From: Cupriavidus necator A5-1
Lineage (GTDB): Bacteria > Pseudomonadota > Gammaproteobacteria > Burkholderiales > Burkholderiaceae
DNA length: 64,000 bases
Assembly (NCBI RefSeq): GCF_000744095.1
Contig: NZ_JQLI01000001.1
Location: forward strand, 3,410,001-3,474,000
Reading direction: 5' to 3'
Shown in pieces: positions 8,273 to 16,457 of the stretch; positions within the stretch are counted from its first letter, which is position 1, and each line of letters begins with the position of its first letter. A program made the position numbers and the translations under genes. The notes beneath the pieces were generated by a model. That model worked only from the letters and a program-made list of their open reading frames with translations, was not told where the DNA came from and ran no database searches.

Positions 8273-10144
8273 TCAGAACGCCCAGCACGAGCAGCCGAGG
8301 GCGCCCCAGAACGAGCTTTCGTCGGACGTAGGTACGTTCGAGGTCCACGCCTTTTCATGCGCATGGCCATGCACGCCACATGCGCTGGCGCAACCGCAGG
8401 CGGTATTCATCGCCAGCGTGTGCGCCCCGGCTTGCGGGCGCGGCTGATAGCCGCCGCCACGGCGCACCGGCGACCAGTCCGGCATCGCCGGCGGGATCTC
8501 GGGAGACAGCTTGCCGAAGTCGCCATCGCCATAGACCACCTTGCCGCCGAGAATGGTCATCACCGAGGTGATGTCCTGGATCTCGTCGCCCGGCACGCTG
8601 AAGTAGTCGGCGGACAGCACCGCTAGGTCGGCAAGCTGGCCGACCTTGATCTGGCCCTTCTTGCCGACTTCCGACGAGAACCAGGTATTGGCCTCGGTCC
8701 ACAGCCGCAGCGCGGTCTCGCGATCGAGCAGGTTGGCCTGCGGGTACATCGGCATGCCGCCCACGGTCTTGCCGGTGGTCAGCCAGTACAGCGATACCCA
8801 CGGGTTGTACGAGGCCACGCGCGTGGCGTCGGTGCCGGCGCCCACCTTGACGCCCTTCTCCAGCATCTTCTTTACTGGCGGGGTCGCTTCGGCGGCGCGC
8901 GCGCCATAGCGTTCGACGAAATACTCGCCCTGGTAGGCCATCCGGTGCTGCACCGCGATGCCGCCGCCAAGCGCGGCGATGCGGTCGATATTGCGGTCGG
9001 AGATAGTCTCGGCGTGGTCGAAGAACCAGTTCAGCCCGTCGAACGGAATGTCCTTGGCGACCTTCTCGTAGACGTCGAGCGCGCGCGTGATGGTCTGGTC
9101 GTAAGTCGCATGCAGGCGCCACGGCCAGCGCTTCTCGGCGAGCAGGCGGATCACGGGTTCGAGGTCGGCCTCCATCGACGGCGGCATGTCCGGGCGCTCG
9201 ACGCGGAAATCCTCGAAATCCGCCGCGGTGTAGACCAGCATCTCGCCGGCGCCGTTGTGGCGGTAGAGGTCATCGCCCTGGCCGGGCTTTACCTTCGACG
9301 TCCAGGTCTTGAAGTCGCTGAGTTCTTCCTTGGGCTTCTGCGTAAAGAGGTTGTACGCCAGCCGCACCGTGAGCTGCCCTTCCTTGTGCAGCTCCTCGAT
9401 GATGCTGTAGTCCTCGGGATAGTTCTGGTAGCCGCCGCCGGCGTCGATCACGCCGGTGACGCCCAGCCGGTTGACCTCGCGCATGAAATGGCGCGTGGAG
9501 TTCTTCTGGTATTCGGGCGGCAGCTTCGGGCCCTTCGCCAGCGTCGCGTAGAGGATGGTGGCGTTGGGCTTGGCCAGCAGCAGGCCGGTCGGGTTGCCGC
9601 GCGCATCGCGCAGGATCTCGCCGCCGGGCGGGTTGGGGGTGTCCTTGGTGTAGCCCACCGCGCGCAACGCGGCGCCGTTGAGGATCGCGCGGTCGTACAG
9701 GTGGAGGATGAACACGGGCGTGTCCGGCGCGACGGCATTCAGCTCCTCCACGGTAGGCAGGCGCTTCTCGGCGAACTGGTGCTCGGTGAAGCCCCCAACC
9801 ACGCGCACCCACTGCGGCGCAGGGGTACGCGCGACCTGGTCCTTCAGCATGGGCATCGCATCGGCCAGCGAGCGCACCCCGTCCCAGCGCAGCTCCATGT
9901 TGTAGTTCAGGCCGCCGCGGATGATATGCATATGGCTGTCGATCAGCCCGGGAATGGCCCGGCGACCATTCAGGTCGATCACCCTGGTCTGGGTCCCCGC
10001 GAGTTTCATGATCTCCTGGCGCGTGCCCACGCTGACGAAGCGGCCGTCCTGGATCGCGACCGAATCGGCTTGGGGGTTGGTGCGATCGAGCGTGGTGAAC
10101 TTGCCATTGACAAGAACGAGGTCGGGAGTCGGGGTCGGTGACAT
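8273..10144 (-). CDS. Amidohydrolase, YtcJ-like (amidohydrolase 3)
   Basis: Metal-dependent hydrolase of 623 aa in the YtcJ-like branch of the amidohydrolase superfamily. It has the metal-binding GLIDSHMHIIRGG near residue 70, a later FDHAETISD and a GAGTDATRV metal/active-site motif, then the returning beta-sandwich end (LADLAVLSADYF). Substrates of the branch are exocyclic amides or carbamates, undefined here. Odd feature: the last 50 residues form a Cys/His-rich tail (ACGCASACGVHGHAH, then ALGCSCWAF) not needed for the fold. It heads the DoxX-XapX-DUF1275-pagL run, with an isochorismatase-like gene 148 bp upstream. Confidence 0.88.
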   Translation of the reverse strand: MSPTPTPDLVLVNGKFTTLDRTNPQADSVAIQDGRFVSVGTRQEIMKLAGTQTRVIDLNGRRAIPGLIDSHMHIIRGGLNYNMELRWDGVRSLADAMPMLKDQVARTPAPQWVRVVGGFTEHQFAEKRLPTVEELNAVAPDTPVFILHLYDRAILNGAALRAVGYTKDTPNPPGGEILRDARGNPTGLLLAKPNATILYATLAKGPKLPPEYQKNSTRHFMREVNRLGVTGVIDAGGGYQNYPEDYSIIEELHKEGQLTVRLAYNLFTQKPKEELSDFKTWTSKVKPGQGDDLYRHNGAGEMLVYTAADFEDFRVERPDMPPSMEADLEPVIRLLAEKRWPWRLHATYDQTITRALDVYEKVAKDIPFDGLNWFFDHAETISDRNIDRIAALGGGIAVQHRMAYQGEYFVERYGARAAEATPPVKKMLEKGVKVGAGTDATRVASYNPWVSLYWLTTGKTVGGMPMYPQANLLDRETALRLWTEANTWFSSEVGKKGQIKVGQLADLAVLSADYFSVPGDEIQDITSVMTILGGKVVYGDGDFGKLSPEIPPAMPDWSPVRRGGGYQPRPQAGAHTLAMNTACGCASACGVHGHAHEKAWTSNVPTSDESSFWGALGCSCWAF

Positions 10145-10292
10145 GGCTAAGAAGGCTCCGAAGGGGCTGTCGTGCCCGGCACGGCAGTCAGGTCGATGAA
10201 TTACCCGCGGGCAGTGACACGAGCGATAGTGCCAAAGCGTGTTCGACGGTGCGGATTCCGATTGCAGGGGCGCCGTCGGAATCCCCGGTGCG

Positions 10293-10976
10293 TCAGCGCG
10301 CTGGTACAGCGGCCAGCATCTCGTGTGGTACTGCCGTACGTTGCGCGGCCTTGTGGACCATCGTGTACGCGTAGTCGACACCCATACCGTAGCCACCGGA
10401 ATGTTCCTTGACGACTTTCATGACCTCGTCGTAGGTGTCGCGGTGGGCCCAGTCGCGCTGCCATTCCAGCAGCACCTGCTGCCAGGTCATCGGAACGACG
10501 CCAACCTGGATCATCCGCTGCATGGCGTAGTCGTGAGCCTCCTTACTGGTCCCGCCGGAAGCGTCGGAGACCATATAGATCTCGTAGCCCCCCCCAGCCA
10601 TTGCAGAGAGTGCAAAGCTGGTGTTGCAAACTTCGGTCCAGAGGCCGGCCACGACCACCTTCTTGCGCCTGCTTGCGGCCAGGGCGTCGCGCACCTTCTG
10701 GTCATCCCACGAGTTCATCGACGTGCGCTCCAGCAGCTTGTGGTCCGGGAACACGTCGAGCAGCTCCGGATAGCTGTATCCGGCGAACGACTCGGTTTCC
10801 ACCGTCGTGATGGTCGTCGGAATGTTGAAGATCTTTGCGGCTTTGGCCAGGCCGACGGTGTTGTTCTTCAACGTCTGGCGGTCGATGGATTGCACACCAA
10901 ATGCCATTTGCGGCTGATGATCGATAAAGATCAGCTGGCAGTTTCCCGGAGTGAGCAGTTCTAACTTCTCGTTCAT
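10293..10976 (-). CDS. Isochorismatase-family cysteine hydrolase (YcaC-like)
   Basis: Hydrolase of 227 aa in the YcaC/isochorismatase-like family. The probable catalytic triad is Asp in LIFIDHQPQM, a Lys near the middle (RRKKVVVAGLW) and Cys in TEVCNTSFAL. The start is fixed by a strong AGGAG seven bases before the ATG; the in-frame extension upstream lacks family similarity. Such enzymes cleave small amides or imidates, which would fit a shared pathway with the amidohydrolase 148 bp downstream, but the substrate is not known. Confidence 0.87.
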   Translation of the reverse strand: MNEKLELLTPGNCQLIFIDHQPQMAFGVQSIDRQTLKNNTVGLAKAAKIFNIPTTITTVETESFAGYSYPELLDVFPDHKLLERTSMNSWDDQKVRDALAASRRKKVVVAGLWTEVCNTSFALSAMAGGGYEIYMVSDASGGTSKEAHDYAMQRMIQVGVVPMTWQQVLLEWQRDWAHRDTYDEVMKVVKEHSGGYGMGVDYAYTMVHKAAQRTAVPHEMLAAVPAR

Positions 10977-11195
10977 GACGGAACTCCTGTAGTCGGTGTA
11001 TGGACGATGCCATTGGTAGGCGAGCTTGAGTCTGTCCAACACCGATTTCAGGCTTGTGACCAATCAGCGAGACTCGATGACAATTGAAATATGACCTGTG
11101 GTACCGTGACCTGCTGAACAGCGGGGCGAGGACCCGCGGTCAATGAGCGCAAGGACCAGCGGACGCTGCCACCGACATTCCGTCCGCCGATGGGG

Positions 11196-11561
11196 TCACT
11201 GACATTGGTCAATGAGCGCGATAAGCGCATCTCCATCGACTGGCTTGCGAAAGAAGCCTGCCGCACCGTGGTCCAGAAAGAACGACTCAGCGTGATCGCC
11301 GGGCTTCCCGGTGATGATGATTACCGGTAGCGCATCTGCCCGACTTCGGACACGATGGAGCACCTCCAGACCATCGATCGGCCTCATGCCGAGATCCGTA
11401 ATGACACATAGGAAGTCGGACATGTCCGCAGCCAGAAACAGCTCCGCTGAAATGAAGAGCTGAGTTTCATAGCCGCAGGACGCGAGAAGGTTCGCAAGCG
11501 AATTCAGTACCCTGCGGTCGTCGTCGACAACTGCGATGGCTTTCGCATTTCGGGACAGCAT
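11196..11561 (-). CDS. Stand-alone FixJ-type receiver (response regulator)
   Basis: A 121-residue receiver with no output domain. All phosphotransfer residues are present: the acidic pair in AVVDDDRR, acceptor Asp56 in VITDLGM, Thr in IIITGKPGD and Lys106 in FFRKPV. It probably acts as a phosphate sink or through protein contact, like other single-domain receivers. A copy of the ACATGAATATGT element lies about 225 bp upstream. The cognate kinase may be the one at the left edge of the window; that is inference. Confidence 0.9.
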   Translation of the reverse strand: MLSRNAKAIAVVDDDRRVLNSLANLLASCGYETQLFISAELFLAADMSDFLCVITDLGMRPIDGLEVLHRVRSRADALPVIIITGKPGDHAESFFLDHGAAGFFRKPVDGDALIALIDQCQ

Positions 11562-11784
11562 CTAGGCAAAGCCTCCCTTCGGCCGCACGGTATAGGAGAA
11601 ATATAGCCGCTTCCGGACACTTAGCGGCCACTTCGACCACATTGCATGATCAGCGCAGAGCGAGAGCTCGCCTCGACGGATATGACCGAGTCTGCGGCAG
11701 CTACGATCTCTGGGCGGCACAGCGATGGTTCCTCACTCGAAGCGAAAGGACGGGCAGCGATGCCCCACTGCTGAAGGGTAGACG

Positions 11785-11800
11785 TACATGAATATGTAGT
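11785..11800. promoter_or_regulatory. TACATGAATATGTA palindromic element
   Basis: Perfect inverted repeat TACAT-GAAT-ATGTA followed by GT, located between the stand-alone receiver and the OmpR-type regulator genes. The identical 14-mer recurs at 13825-13838. It is probably a dimeric regulator site and could serve either divergent gene. Confidence 0.5.
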
Positions 11801-12100
11801 ATCGCAGGGACGATCCACGATACAAGATGGAGCCGCACCATAAGTCACGGTCCCATATCGCTGAACTGTCTTTACGCGACCGTCCCACCCTGACGCTCGG
11901 GCAAGCGGCCCTTTACGTGTAGCTGGTCTCCGCAGCGAGGGAATTCCGCAACTAGGGATTCTAGAAGGCAAGCCTCCCGATTCCAATAACATGAATGTTG
12001 TAGAGCATTCATATTTACCTCGCGCCCCTGGGCAACTGAACGACGTCATATCGACGAACAAGCCCCGGCCCGCCCTACACTGCATCCCGCGAATCGGATT

Positions 12101-12118
12101 CCAACTTTATGTAATTGC
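12101..12118 (+). promoter_or_regulatory. ATGTAAT element before the OmpR-type regulator gene
   Basis: CCAACTTTATGTAATTGC resembles the CCAG-TTCATGTAAT-AGC elements at 13.95, 15.52 and 16.42 kb, 135 bp before the regulator start. No clear -10 hexamer at the common spacing follows, so support is weaker than for the others. Confidence 0.35.
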
Positions 12119-12249
12119 GAAGCGCAGGGAATCTAACGGAGACTCCCTCAGATCCAACGGTCGCGACGCCGCCCCAAGCATGGCGGCAACATCCCGGGTC
12201 GAGTCAGGCATCGATTTTGTATTGCGATCGCTAATACCTTGCGACAGAC

Positions 12250-12993
12250 ATGAGACCAGCAACCTCCCCTACCGATACCGTGCATATCCTCGTCGCCGTC
12301 GATGATCCTGAGATGCGCCAGCTGATCGTCGACTATCTTGGCACCAACGACATACGCGTAACCTCCCTGCCGGATGCCCGCGGAGTGGAGGATGCACTGG
12401 CTCGCGAGACCATCGACCTGTTGATCGTTGCCGTAAAGCCTCCCGGCGATGACGGATTGCGACTGACCCAACGACTACGGGATGACTCCGACTTGCCGAT
12501 AATCCTGTTAGCCGGTCGGTCCGACGAGGCGGATCGTGTCATGGGGCTGGAGCTGGGGGCTGATGACTATCTCGTCAAGCCTTTCTCTAACCGCGAGCTT
12601 CTGGCCAGGATACGTGCCCTGCTGCGCCGATGCCGTTCACGGTACTCGGTAGCGGACCGGTTGACGCGTATTCGCGCCTATCGCTTCCAGGGATGGGAGC
12701 TGAACGTTCGATTGCGTCGCCTGATCCGACCGGATGGCGCTGTCGTCGCTCTGACCAATGCCGAGTTCAACTTGCTGGCCGCATTTCTGAACGCACCGCA
12801 GTGCGTGCTGAGTCGCGACCAGCTACTTGAGCTTTCCCGGCTGCACAACGACGAAGTCTATGAGCGTGCGATCGATGCACAAGTTGCGCGCCTGCGCAAA
12901 AAGCTAGGCATGGGCCCGGTCGCGGGAGACATCATTCGCACGGAGCGTGGCTTTGGCTACGTCTTCGCCGCCGCGGCGGTACTTGTGAGCTGA
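12250..12993 (+). CDS. OmpR-family regulator with degenerate receiver
   Basis: OmpR/PhoB-type regulator (247 aa): receiver at about 12-125 and a complete winged-helix DNA-binding domain at about 145-243 (LTNAEFNLLAAFL, recognition helix AIDAQVARLRKKLG, wing RTERGFGYVF). The receiver lacks key residues. The acceptor position in DLLIVAVKPPG is Ala61, the first residue of the acidic pair is Val17, and the switch Thr/Ser is Ala88; only Lys110 is kept. It should not be phosphorylated in the normal way and may be constitutive or ligand-controlled. It converges on the FixJ-type gene; the two stops are 51 bp apart. Confidence 0.88.
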   Translation: MRPATSPTDTVHILVAVDDPEMRQLIVDYLGTNDIRVTSLPDARGVEDALARETIDLLIVAVKPPGDDGLRLTQRLRDDSDLPIILLAGRSDEADRVMGLELGADDYLVKPFSNRELLARIRALLRRCRSRYSVADRLTRIRAYRFQGWELNVRLRRLIRPDGAVVALTNAEFNLLAAFLNAPQCVLSRDQLLELSRLHNDEVYERAIDAQVARLRKKLGMGPVAGDIIRTERGFGYVFAAAAVLVS

Positions 12994-13036
12994 TTGGCTT
13001 GCCAAAATACACCAGGTGACACCTCGAACGAGCCTC

Positions 13037-13054
13037 GGGCGGCGCTAGCCGCCC
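13037..13054. terminator. Hairpin between converging regulator genes
   Basis: GGGCGGC-GCTA-GCCGCCC, a perfect 7-bp stem with a 4-nt loop, lies in the short gap between two converging regulator genes and includes the stop codon of the minus-strand gene. No T-run follows, so a bidirectional terminator role is likely but not proven. Confidence 0.45.
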
Positions 13055-13680
13055 CCGGCAGGCTGGTGTGTCTCTAGCCCCAGCCGGCTTGCTTGCCTGA
13101 CGAGTGCGGCAAATGAGCCCGCTTGCATCTTCTTCATAATGTGACCGCGATGCACCTGCACGGTGTACTCAGTGATCCCCAGTATGTCAGCTGCCTGCTT
13201 GTTCAGCATACCCCCGACAAGCAAGGGTAGAAGCTCTTGCTCTCTTGGTGTCAGGGTTTCGTAGAGCGCACGAAGCGCAGCAGCCTCGGCGGCCTCTCTG
13301 CGCTGTGCTCGCGTCTTGGCAATTGCGGTGTCAACAGCTCGGAGCAGGGCATCCTCACTGACGGGCTTGGTCAGAAAATCGACGGCCCCGCCTTTCATCG
13401 CCAATACCGTGGAAGGCACATCATTTCTGCCCGTGATGAAGACGATGGAAGCATGAGAATTATTGATAACCTGTTCCTGGACTTCCAGGCCGCTCATGCC
13501 GGGCATGCGCATATCGAGAATCAGGCACGCCACTGTGTCCCACTGAGTTTCTTCCAGAAACTCGTGCCCTGAGTTGAACGACCGCACACTTTTGCCATGA
13601 GCGCGCAGGAGGCTTGTAAGCGCTTCCCGAACGCGTGAATCGTCGTCTACCACACACACAAATTCGTTGACCGACTCCAC
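13045..13680 (-). CDS. FixJ/NarL-type response regulator
   Basis: Response regulator of 211 aa. The receiver has acidic residues in CVVDDDSR, acceptor Asp56 in LILDMRMPG, Thr in FITGRND and Lys105 in FLTKPV. The C-terminal LuxR-type helix-turn-helix runs from TPREQELLPLL to EYTVQVHRGHIMKKM. I chose a GTG start because GGAGAG precedes it at good spacing and the receiver begins just after; the frame stays open 465 bp upstream but shows no domain and overlaps regulatory sequence. A TACATGAATATGTAAT element lies about 145 bp upstream, suggesting autoregulation. It is the best candidate in the window to bind the shared element. Confidence 0.88.
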   Translation of the reverse strand: MESVNEFVCVVDDDSRVREALTSLLRAHGKSVRSFNSGHEFLEETQWDTVACLILDMRMPGMSGLEVQEQVINNSHASIVFITGRNDVPSTVLAMKGGAVDFLTKPVSEDALLRAVDTAIAKTRAQRREAAEAAALRALYETLTPREQELLPLLVGGMLNKQAADILGITEYTVQVHRGHIMKKMQAGSFAALVRQASRLGLETHQPAGGG

Positions 13681-13824
13681 GAAACGCTCTCCATCTTGCG
13701 TCAGCGTGCGCCGCCCCTCACTGTGGCCGAGGGGATGAGACGCGCTATCACTGTGAATAGAAATGTCGCTTGAATTATAGCAAAGCGAGTATCCGACCAA
13801 CGTCCGGTAGCCGGCAAGTTGCCC

Positions 13825-13840
13825 TACATGAATATGTAAT
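13825..13840. promoter_or_regulatory. TACATGAATATGTAAT palindromic element
   Basis: TACAT-GAAT-ATGTA plus AT, the same 14-mer as at 11785 and sharing 12 bases with the copy before ytcA. It stands about 145 bp upstream of the FixJ-type regulator gene on the other strand. Confidence 0.5.
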
Positions 13841-13943
13841 TTCGCGAAATCAAAAGACGATGTAGCGACCGGGCAATGAGCCCCTTCGATCACCTCATAA
13901 CGCTCGGTCGGCGGGACGGCCCCAGTTGAAAGATGTCGCCGAC

Positions 13944-13989
13944 ACTCCAGCTTCATGTAATAGCGATCCTGCTTCGTCGAATTTACTAT
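13944..13989 (+). promoter_or_regulatory. CATGTAAT element plus TACTAT hexamer before the porin
   Basis: ACTCCAGCTTCATGTAAT ends at 13961 and TACTAT starts 22 bp later. The first part is nearly identical to the copy before the DUF3331 gene (ACTCCAGATTCATGTAAT). The layout suggests an activator site at the -35 position and a -10 box, giving a porin leader of about 300 nt. Confidence 0.55.
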
Positions 13990-14152
13990 CGGAACACCTT
14001 GAGTTTGCGACAGCGGCAAACACAGGGTCCTCGGTGCGCCGCAGTCGTTCCCGTGCTCGGCCGCCGCCTTCGGGTATGTCGGCGTCATCCCAGCCCCGAC
14101 CTCCCGCCCTTTGGTGCGCCCGGCCCGCTCTCGGCCGGCCACCATTCTTTTT

Positions 14153-14208
14153 GTGGATTGCCACTTGACAGGACAAATCCACGGTGGAAATGCTCAGTTG
14201 GTCTGAGC
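14153..14208 (+). other. Stem-loops in the porin leader
   Basis: GTGGATT (14153-14159) pairs with AATCCAC (14176-14182), and GCTCAG-TTGGT-CTGAGC (14192-14208) forms a perfect 6-bp stem. Porin mRNAs are often controlled by small RNAs or leader structure, so these may be regulatory; this is inference. Confidence 0.35.
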
Positions 14209-14292
14209 GCTTAAAGCGTTTGCTTCCTTTCAAAAGCGGCACAAGCATGACCAGCATTTCCGGTACAGGCCAGCCCCAGGGACAAAAGCTCA

Positions 14293-15402
14293 ATGATGAC
14301 AAAGATTGGCGTGTGGCGTGGGATCTTCCCACTGGCGGCTTCGACGGCGTGCATGATTGGTGTGGCCCATGCCCAGTCGTCGGTTGTTCTCTATGGGAGA
14401 CTGAATACCGCACTCGAGTATTCCAACGCCACGACCGCAACGGATGGCACGCATCCCGGTGGCACTGCCCGCCTTACCAACAACCGGTCCGTCGTTGGCA
14501 TTCACGGAGAAGAGTCGCTCGCCTACGGGCTCAAGGCAATCTGGCAAGTTGAGAGTGCGGTATCGATCGACACTGGTTCCGGGCAGATTGCCGCCCGCGA
14601 CACCCGGATCGGCCTGGACAGCCCCTATGGCAGCGTGTTCATGGGCAATTGGGACACCCCATATACCAGGGCGACCAAAGGCTACGATCCATACTATCCG
14701 ACCACCGCCGGCTATATGGCTCTTATGGGCAATGGATCGGCCGCTAGCTCAGACAACGTGCAGGACACCAGTTCCTTCGACCGGCGTCAACAGAACTCGC
14801 TCCACTACCAGTCGTCACAGTGGCACGGACTGAGTGGCGCCGTCGCCTGGGGGCTGCCGGAGGAAAAGCTTAGTGTGCCTCGCAATCCCGCGCTGTATTC
14901 TTTTTCCGGTGCCTATGACAATGGCCCGCTCAATGTCTCGCTGGCATATGAAGTCCACCAGCACTATCACACCGCTGGCCGTAATGACGACGGCATGAAG
15001 GTGGGTGTTTCGTACCAGTTTCCCACTACCACGATTGCACTGGTGTATGAGCGACTGCATTACCGCACGGCTACCGGGGACCTGACACGCAATAGCTACT
15101 ACACCTCGCTGGTACAGAAGCTCGGCCCGGGAAGCCTAAAGCTTGGCTTCACCTTCGCCAGCAACGGAGCGGGCAATGCAACCGAGACGATTGGATCTTT
15201 CCGGAGTGGTGCCGAGACCGGTGCAACGCAGATCACCCTCGGCTATGACTATCCCTTGTCCAAACGCACATCGATCTATACCTACTACAGCAGAATCAAT
15301 AACAAACGAAACGCCGTTTACGACTTCGCCATCAATGGCCTCGGTGTCAAGGCCGGCGCCGATCCTCAGACCTTTGCATTGGCCATCCGCCACAACTTCT
15401 AG
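14293..15402 (+). CDS. Gram-negative general porin
   Basis: Trimeric outer-membrane porin of the beta-proteobacterial type (369 aa). The signal peptide is cleaved at AHA-QSS; the mature chain starts SSVVLYGRLNTALEY, has the family GIHGEESLAYGLKAIWQVES segment in two parts, and ends with IRHNF, the terminal Phe needed for barrel assembly. It is preceded by the shared CATGTAAT-type promoter element and a long leader. GGGA nine bases before the ATG may be the ribosome site. It is followed, 381 bp on, by a DUF3331 gene with its own element. Confidence 0.92.
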   Translation: MMTKIGVWRGIFPLAASTACMIGVAHAQSSVVLYGRLNTALEYSNATTATDGTHPGGTARLTNNRSVVGIHGEESLAYGLKAIWQVESAVSIDTGSGQIAARDTRIGLDSPYGSVFMGNWDTPYTRATKGYDPYYPTTAGYMALMGNGSAASSDNVQDTSSFDRRQQNSLHYQSSQWHGLSGAVAWGLPEEKLSVPRNPALYSFSGAYDNGPLNVSLAYEVHQHYHTAGRNDDGMKVGVSYQFPTTTIALVYERLHYRTATGDLTRNSYYTSLVQKLGPGSLKLGFTFASNGAGNATETIGSFRSGAETGATQITLGYDYPLSKRTSIYTYYSRINNKRNAVYDFAINGLGVKAGADPQTFALAIRHNF

Positions 15403-15783
15403 CATCGAGAATGGCTGGCCCTGGTACGTGGCCTGCCCTGTGCGTGGAAGGCACCCCCCGACGGCTATTGCATAGAACTGGAAGCCTTAACGTTGGCGAG
15501 GTGAAGGACACCACTCCAGATTCATGTAATGGCCGTTCTTCCCGCCTTAACTATCATTCCAGGTAGGACGCTGAAGCGAAGCGCGGATCGATGAACGTTC
15601 AACGCGCTGGCCTATCCACATGCCGTTTCTGGCACGTAGCGCCGTTCATGCACGGTGAAACCGGATCACGCTCTCTTTCGTGGGCGCTCAGTCGATTTCC
15701 CAGTTGGTAGTGGACCCGTTTTTGGAAGCCATGTCACCACGCTTTGACGCTGATTCTTTTCGCTTGTTCGAAGGAGCACCACT
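15403..15783. other. Intergenic region with promoter of the DUF3331 gene
   Basis: No gene seen in 381 bp. It contains the CATGTAAT element and hexamer described separately, followed by about 220 nt of probable leader before the DUF3331 start. Confidence 0.55.
15513..15557 (+). promoter_or_regulatory. CATGTAAT element plus TATCAT hexamer before the DUF3331 gene
   Basis: ACTCCAGATTCATGTAAT ends at 15530; TATCAT begins 21 bp later at 15552. It has the same architecture as the porin and poxB copies. Confidence 0.55.
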
Positions 15784-16179
15784 ATGCAAGATGCCTCCAA
15801 AGTCGATCGCGCCTGGTTCCACACCATGGCCCTGCTCAACCCTGAGGGTGACGGGATCATCCATGCACCTCAACCTCACCCTGCTTGCCCAGAGTATCAG
15901 ACCGACTCGCGCCAGCCGTGCGCAATCAAGGTATTGGAGCGACGCAGTCTGACTACCGCCACCGTCGCATGGAGCGACTCAACCACTGGCCATTATGGCG
16001 AACAACTCTGGCAACGCGTTATCACACGAAGAAGTGGAATCTGTGCGGTGAGCGGGCGGGTCATCGCCGAAGGGGATGCCGTGTATCGTCCCCGCTTTGC
16101 GCTGCCTACTCCTCGAAACGCCGCGGCGATGATTCTGGCCTCGGTGATGGAAGCAATCCCATCAGCGGACTATCTTTAA
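15784..16179 (+). CDS. DUF3331-domain protein
   Basis: Protein of 131 aa resembling the DUF3331 family found mainly in Burkholderiales. Landmarks are GHYGEQLWQRV, a RRSGICAVSGRVIAEGDAVY segment and NAAAMILASVMEA. The Cys-x-x-Ser-Gly part followed by VYRPR resembles a small metal- or nucleic-acid-binding motif, but no function is known. The start is set by AAGGAG eight bases before the ATG. It shares its upstream element with the porin and poxB, so it is probably induced with them. Confidence 0.75.
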   Translation: MQDASKVDRAWFHTMALLNPEGDGIIHAPQPHPACPEYQTDSRQPCAIKVLERRSLTTATVAWSDSTTGHYGEQLWQRVITRRSGICAVSGRVIAEGDAVYRPRFALPTPRNAAAMILASVMEAIPSADYL

Positions 16180-16412
16180 CCCACCGTGGTCCGCCAGTCG
16201 AGCACAGGTCGGTCCCGCAGTCGTCGCCAGCGACTCATTCGGGAGCCACGGCCCATTTCCTTGGGCAGCCATCGGCGCTCTCGCTATCCTGGACGCAGGC
16301 TACTGTACGCCTTTGGCGATCGATCTCCGCTTCGTTCAATGCCGGCTCCTGTCCGTGATGAAACGCGATGGCGGCCGTTCCCGTTTACCGTTCTACTCCC
16401 GGAATCCCAAGA

Positions 16413-16457
16413 TCCCAGAATCATGTAATAGGCGCAATCCACTCCCGCTTCTATCAT
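16413..16457 (+). promoter_or_regulatory. CATGTAAT element plus TATCAT hexamer before poxB
   Basis: TCCCAGAATCATGTAAT ends at 16429 and TATCAT begins 22 bp later at 16452. Together with the porin and DUF3331 copies this gives a constant 21-22 bp spacing. Confidence 0.55.

Larger units (their letters stand above)
11562..12249. other. Gene-poor 688-bp region with repeated ATGAATATGTA-type elements
   Basis: No convincing gene on either strand; a 154-codon minus-strand frame has no recognisable domain. It separates two divergent regulator genes. It holds one full palindromic TACATGAATATGTA, a degenerate AACATGAATGTTG near 11989 and a half-type ATGTAAT near 12109. A regulatory RNA cannot be excluded. 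Confidence 0.5.
13681..14292. other. Divergent control region: FixJ-type regulator / porin
   Basis: About 610 bp between two divergent starts. It holds a palindromic element facing the regulator gene, a CATGTAAT element with a TACTAT hexamer facing the porin, and roughly 300 nt of probable porin leader with several stem-loops. Open frames crossing it show no domain and are taken as non-coding. Confidence 0.55.

Noticed and set aside
8945..10141. 398-codon frame antisense to the amidohydrolase gene
   Set aside because: Shadow frame; no motif.
11621..12085. 154-codon minus-strand frame
   Set aside because: No domain, no ribosome site, Cys/Ser-rich low-quality composition, and it overlaps repeated promoter elements.
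13681..14145. N-terminal extension of the FixJ-type regulator
   Set aside because: The in-frame sequence has no domain, covers the porin promoter element, and a GTG with a good ribosome site stands exactly at the receiver start.
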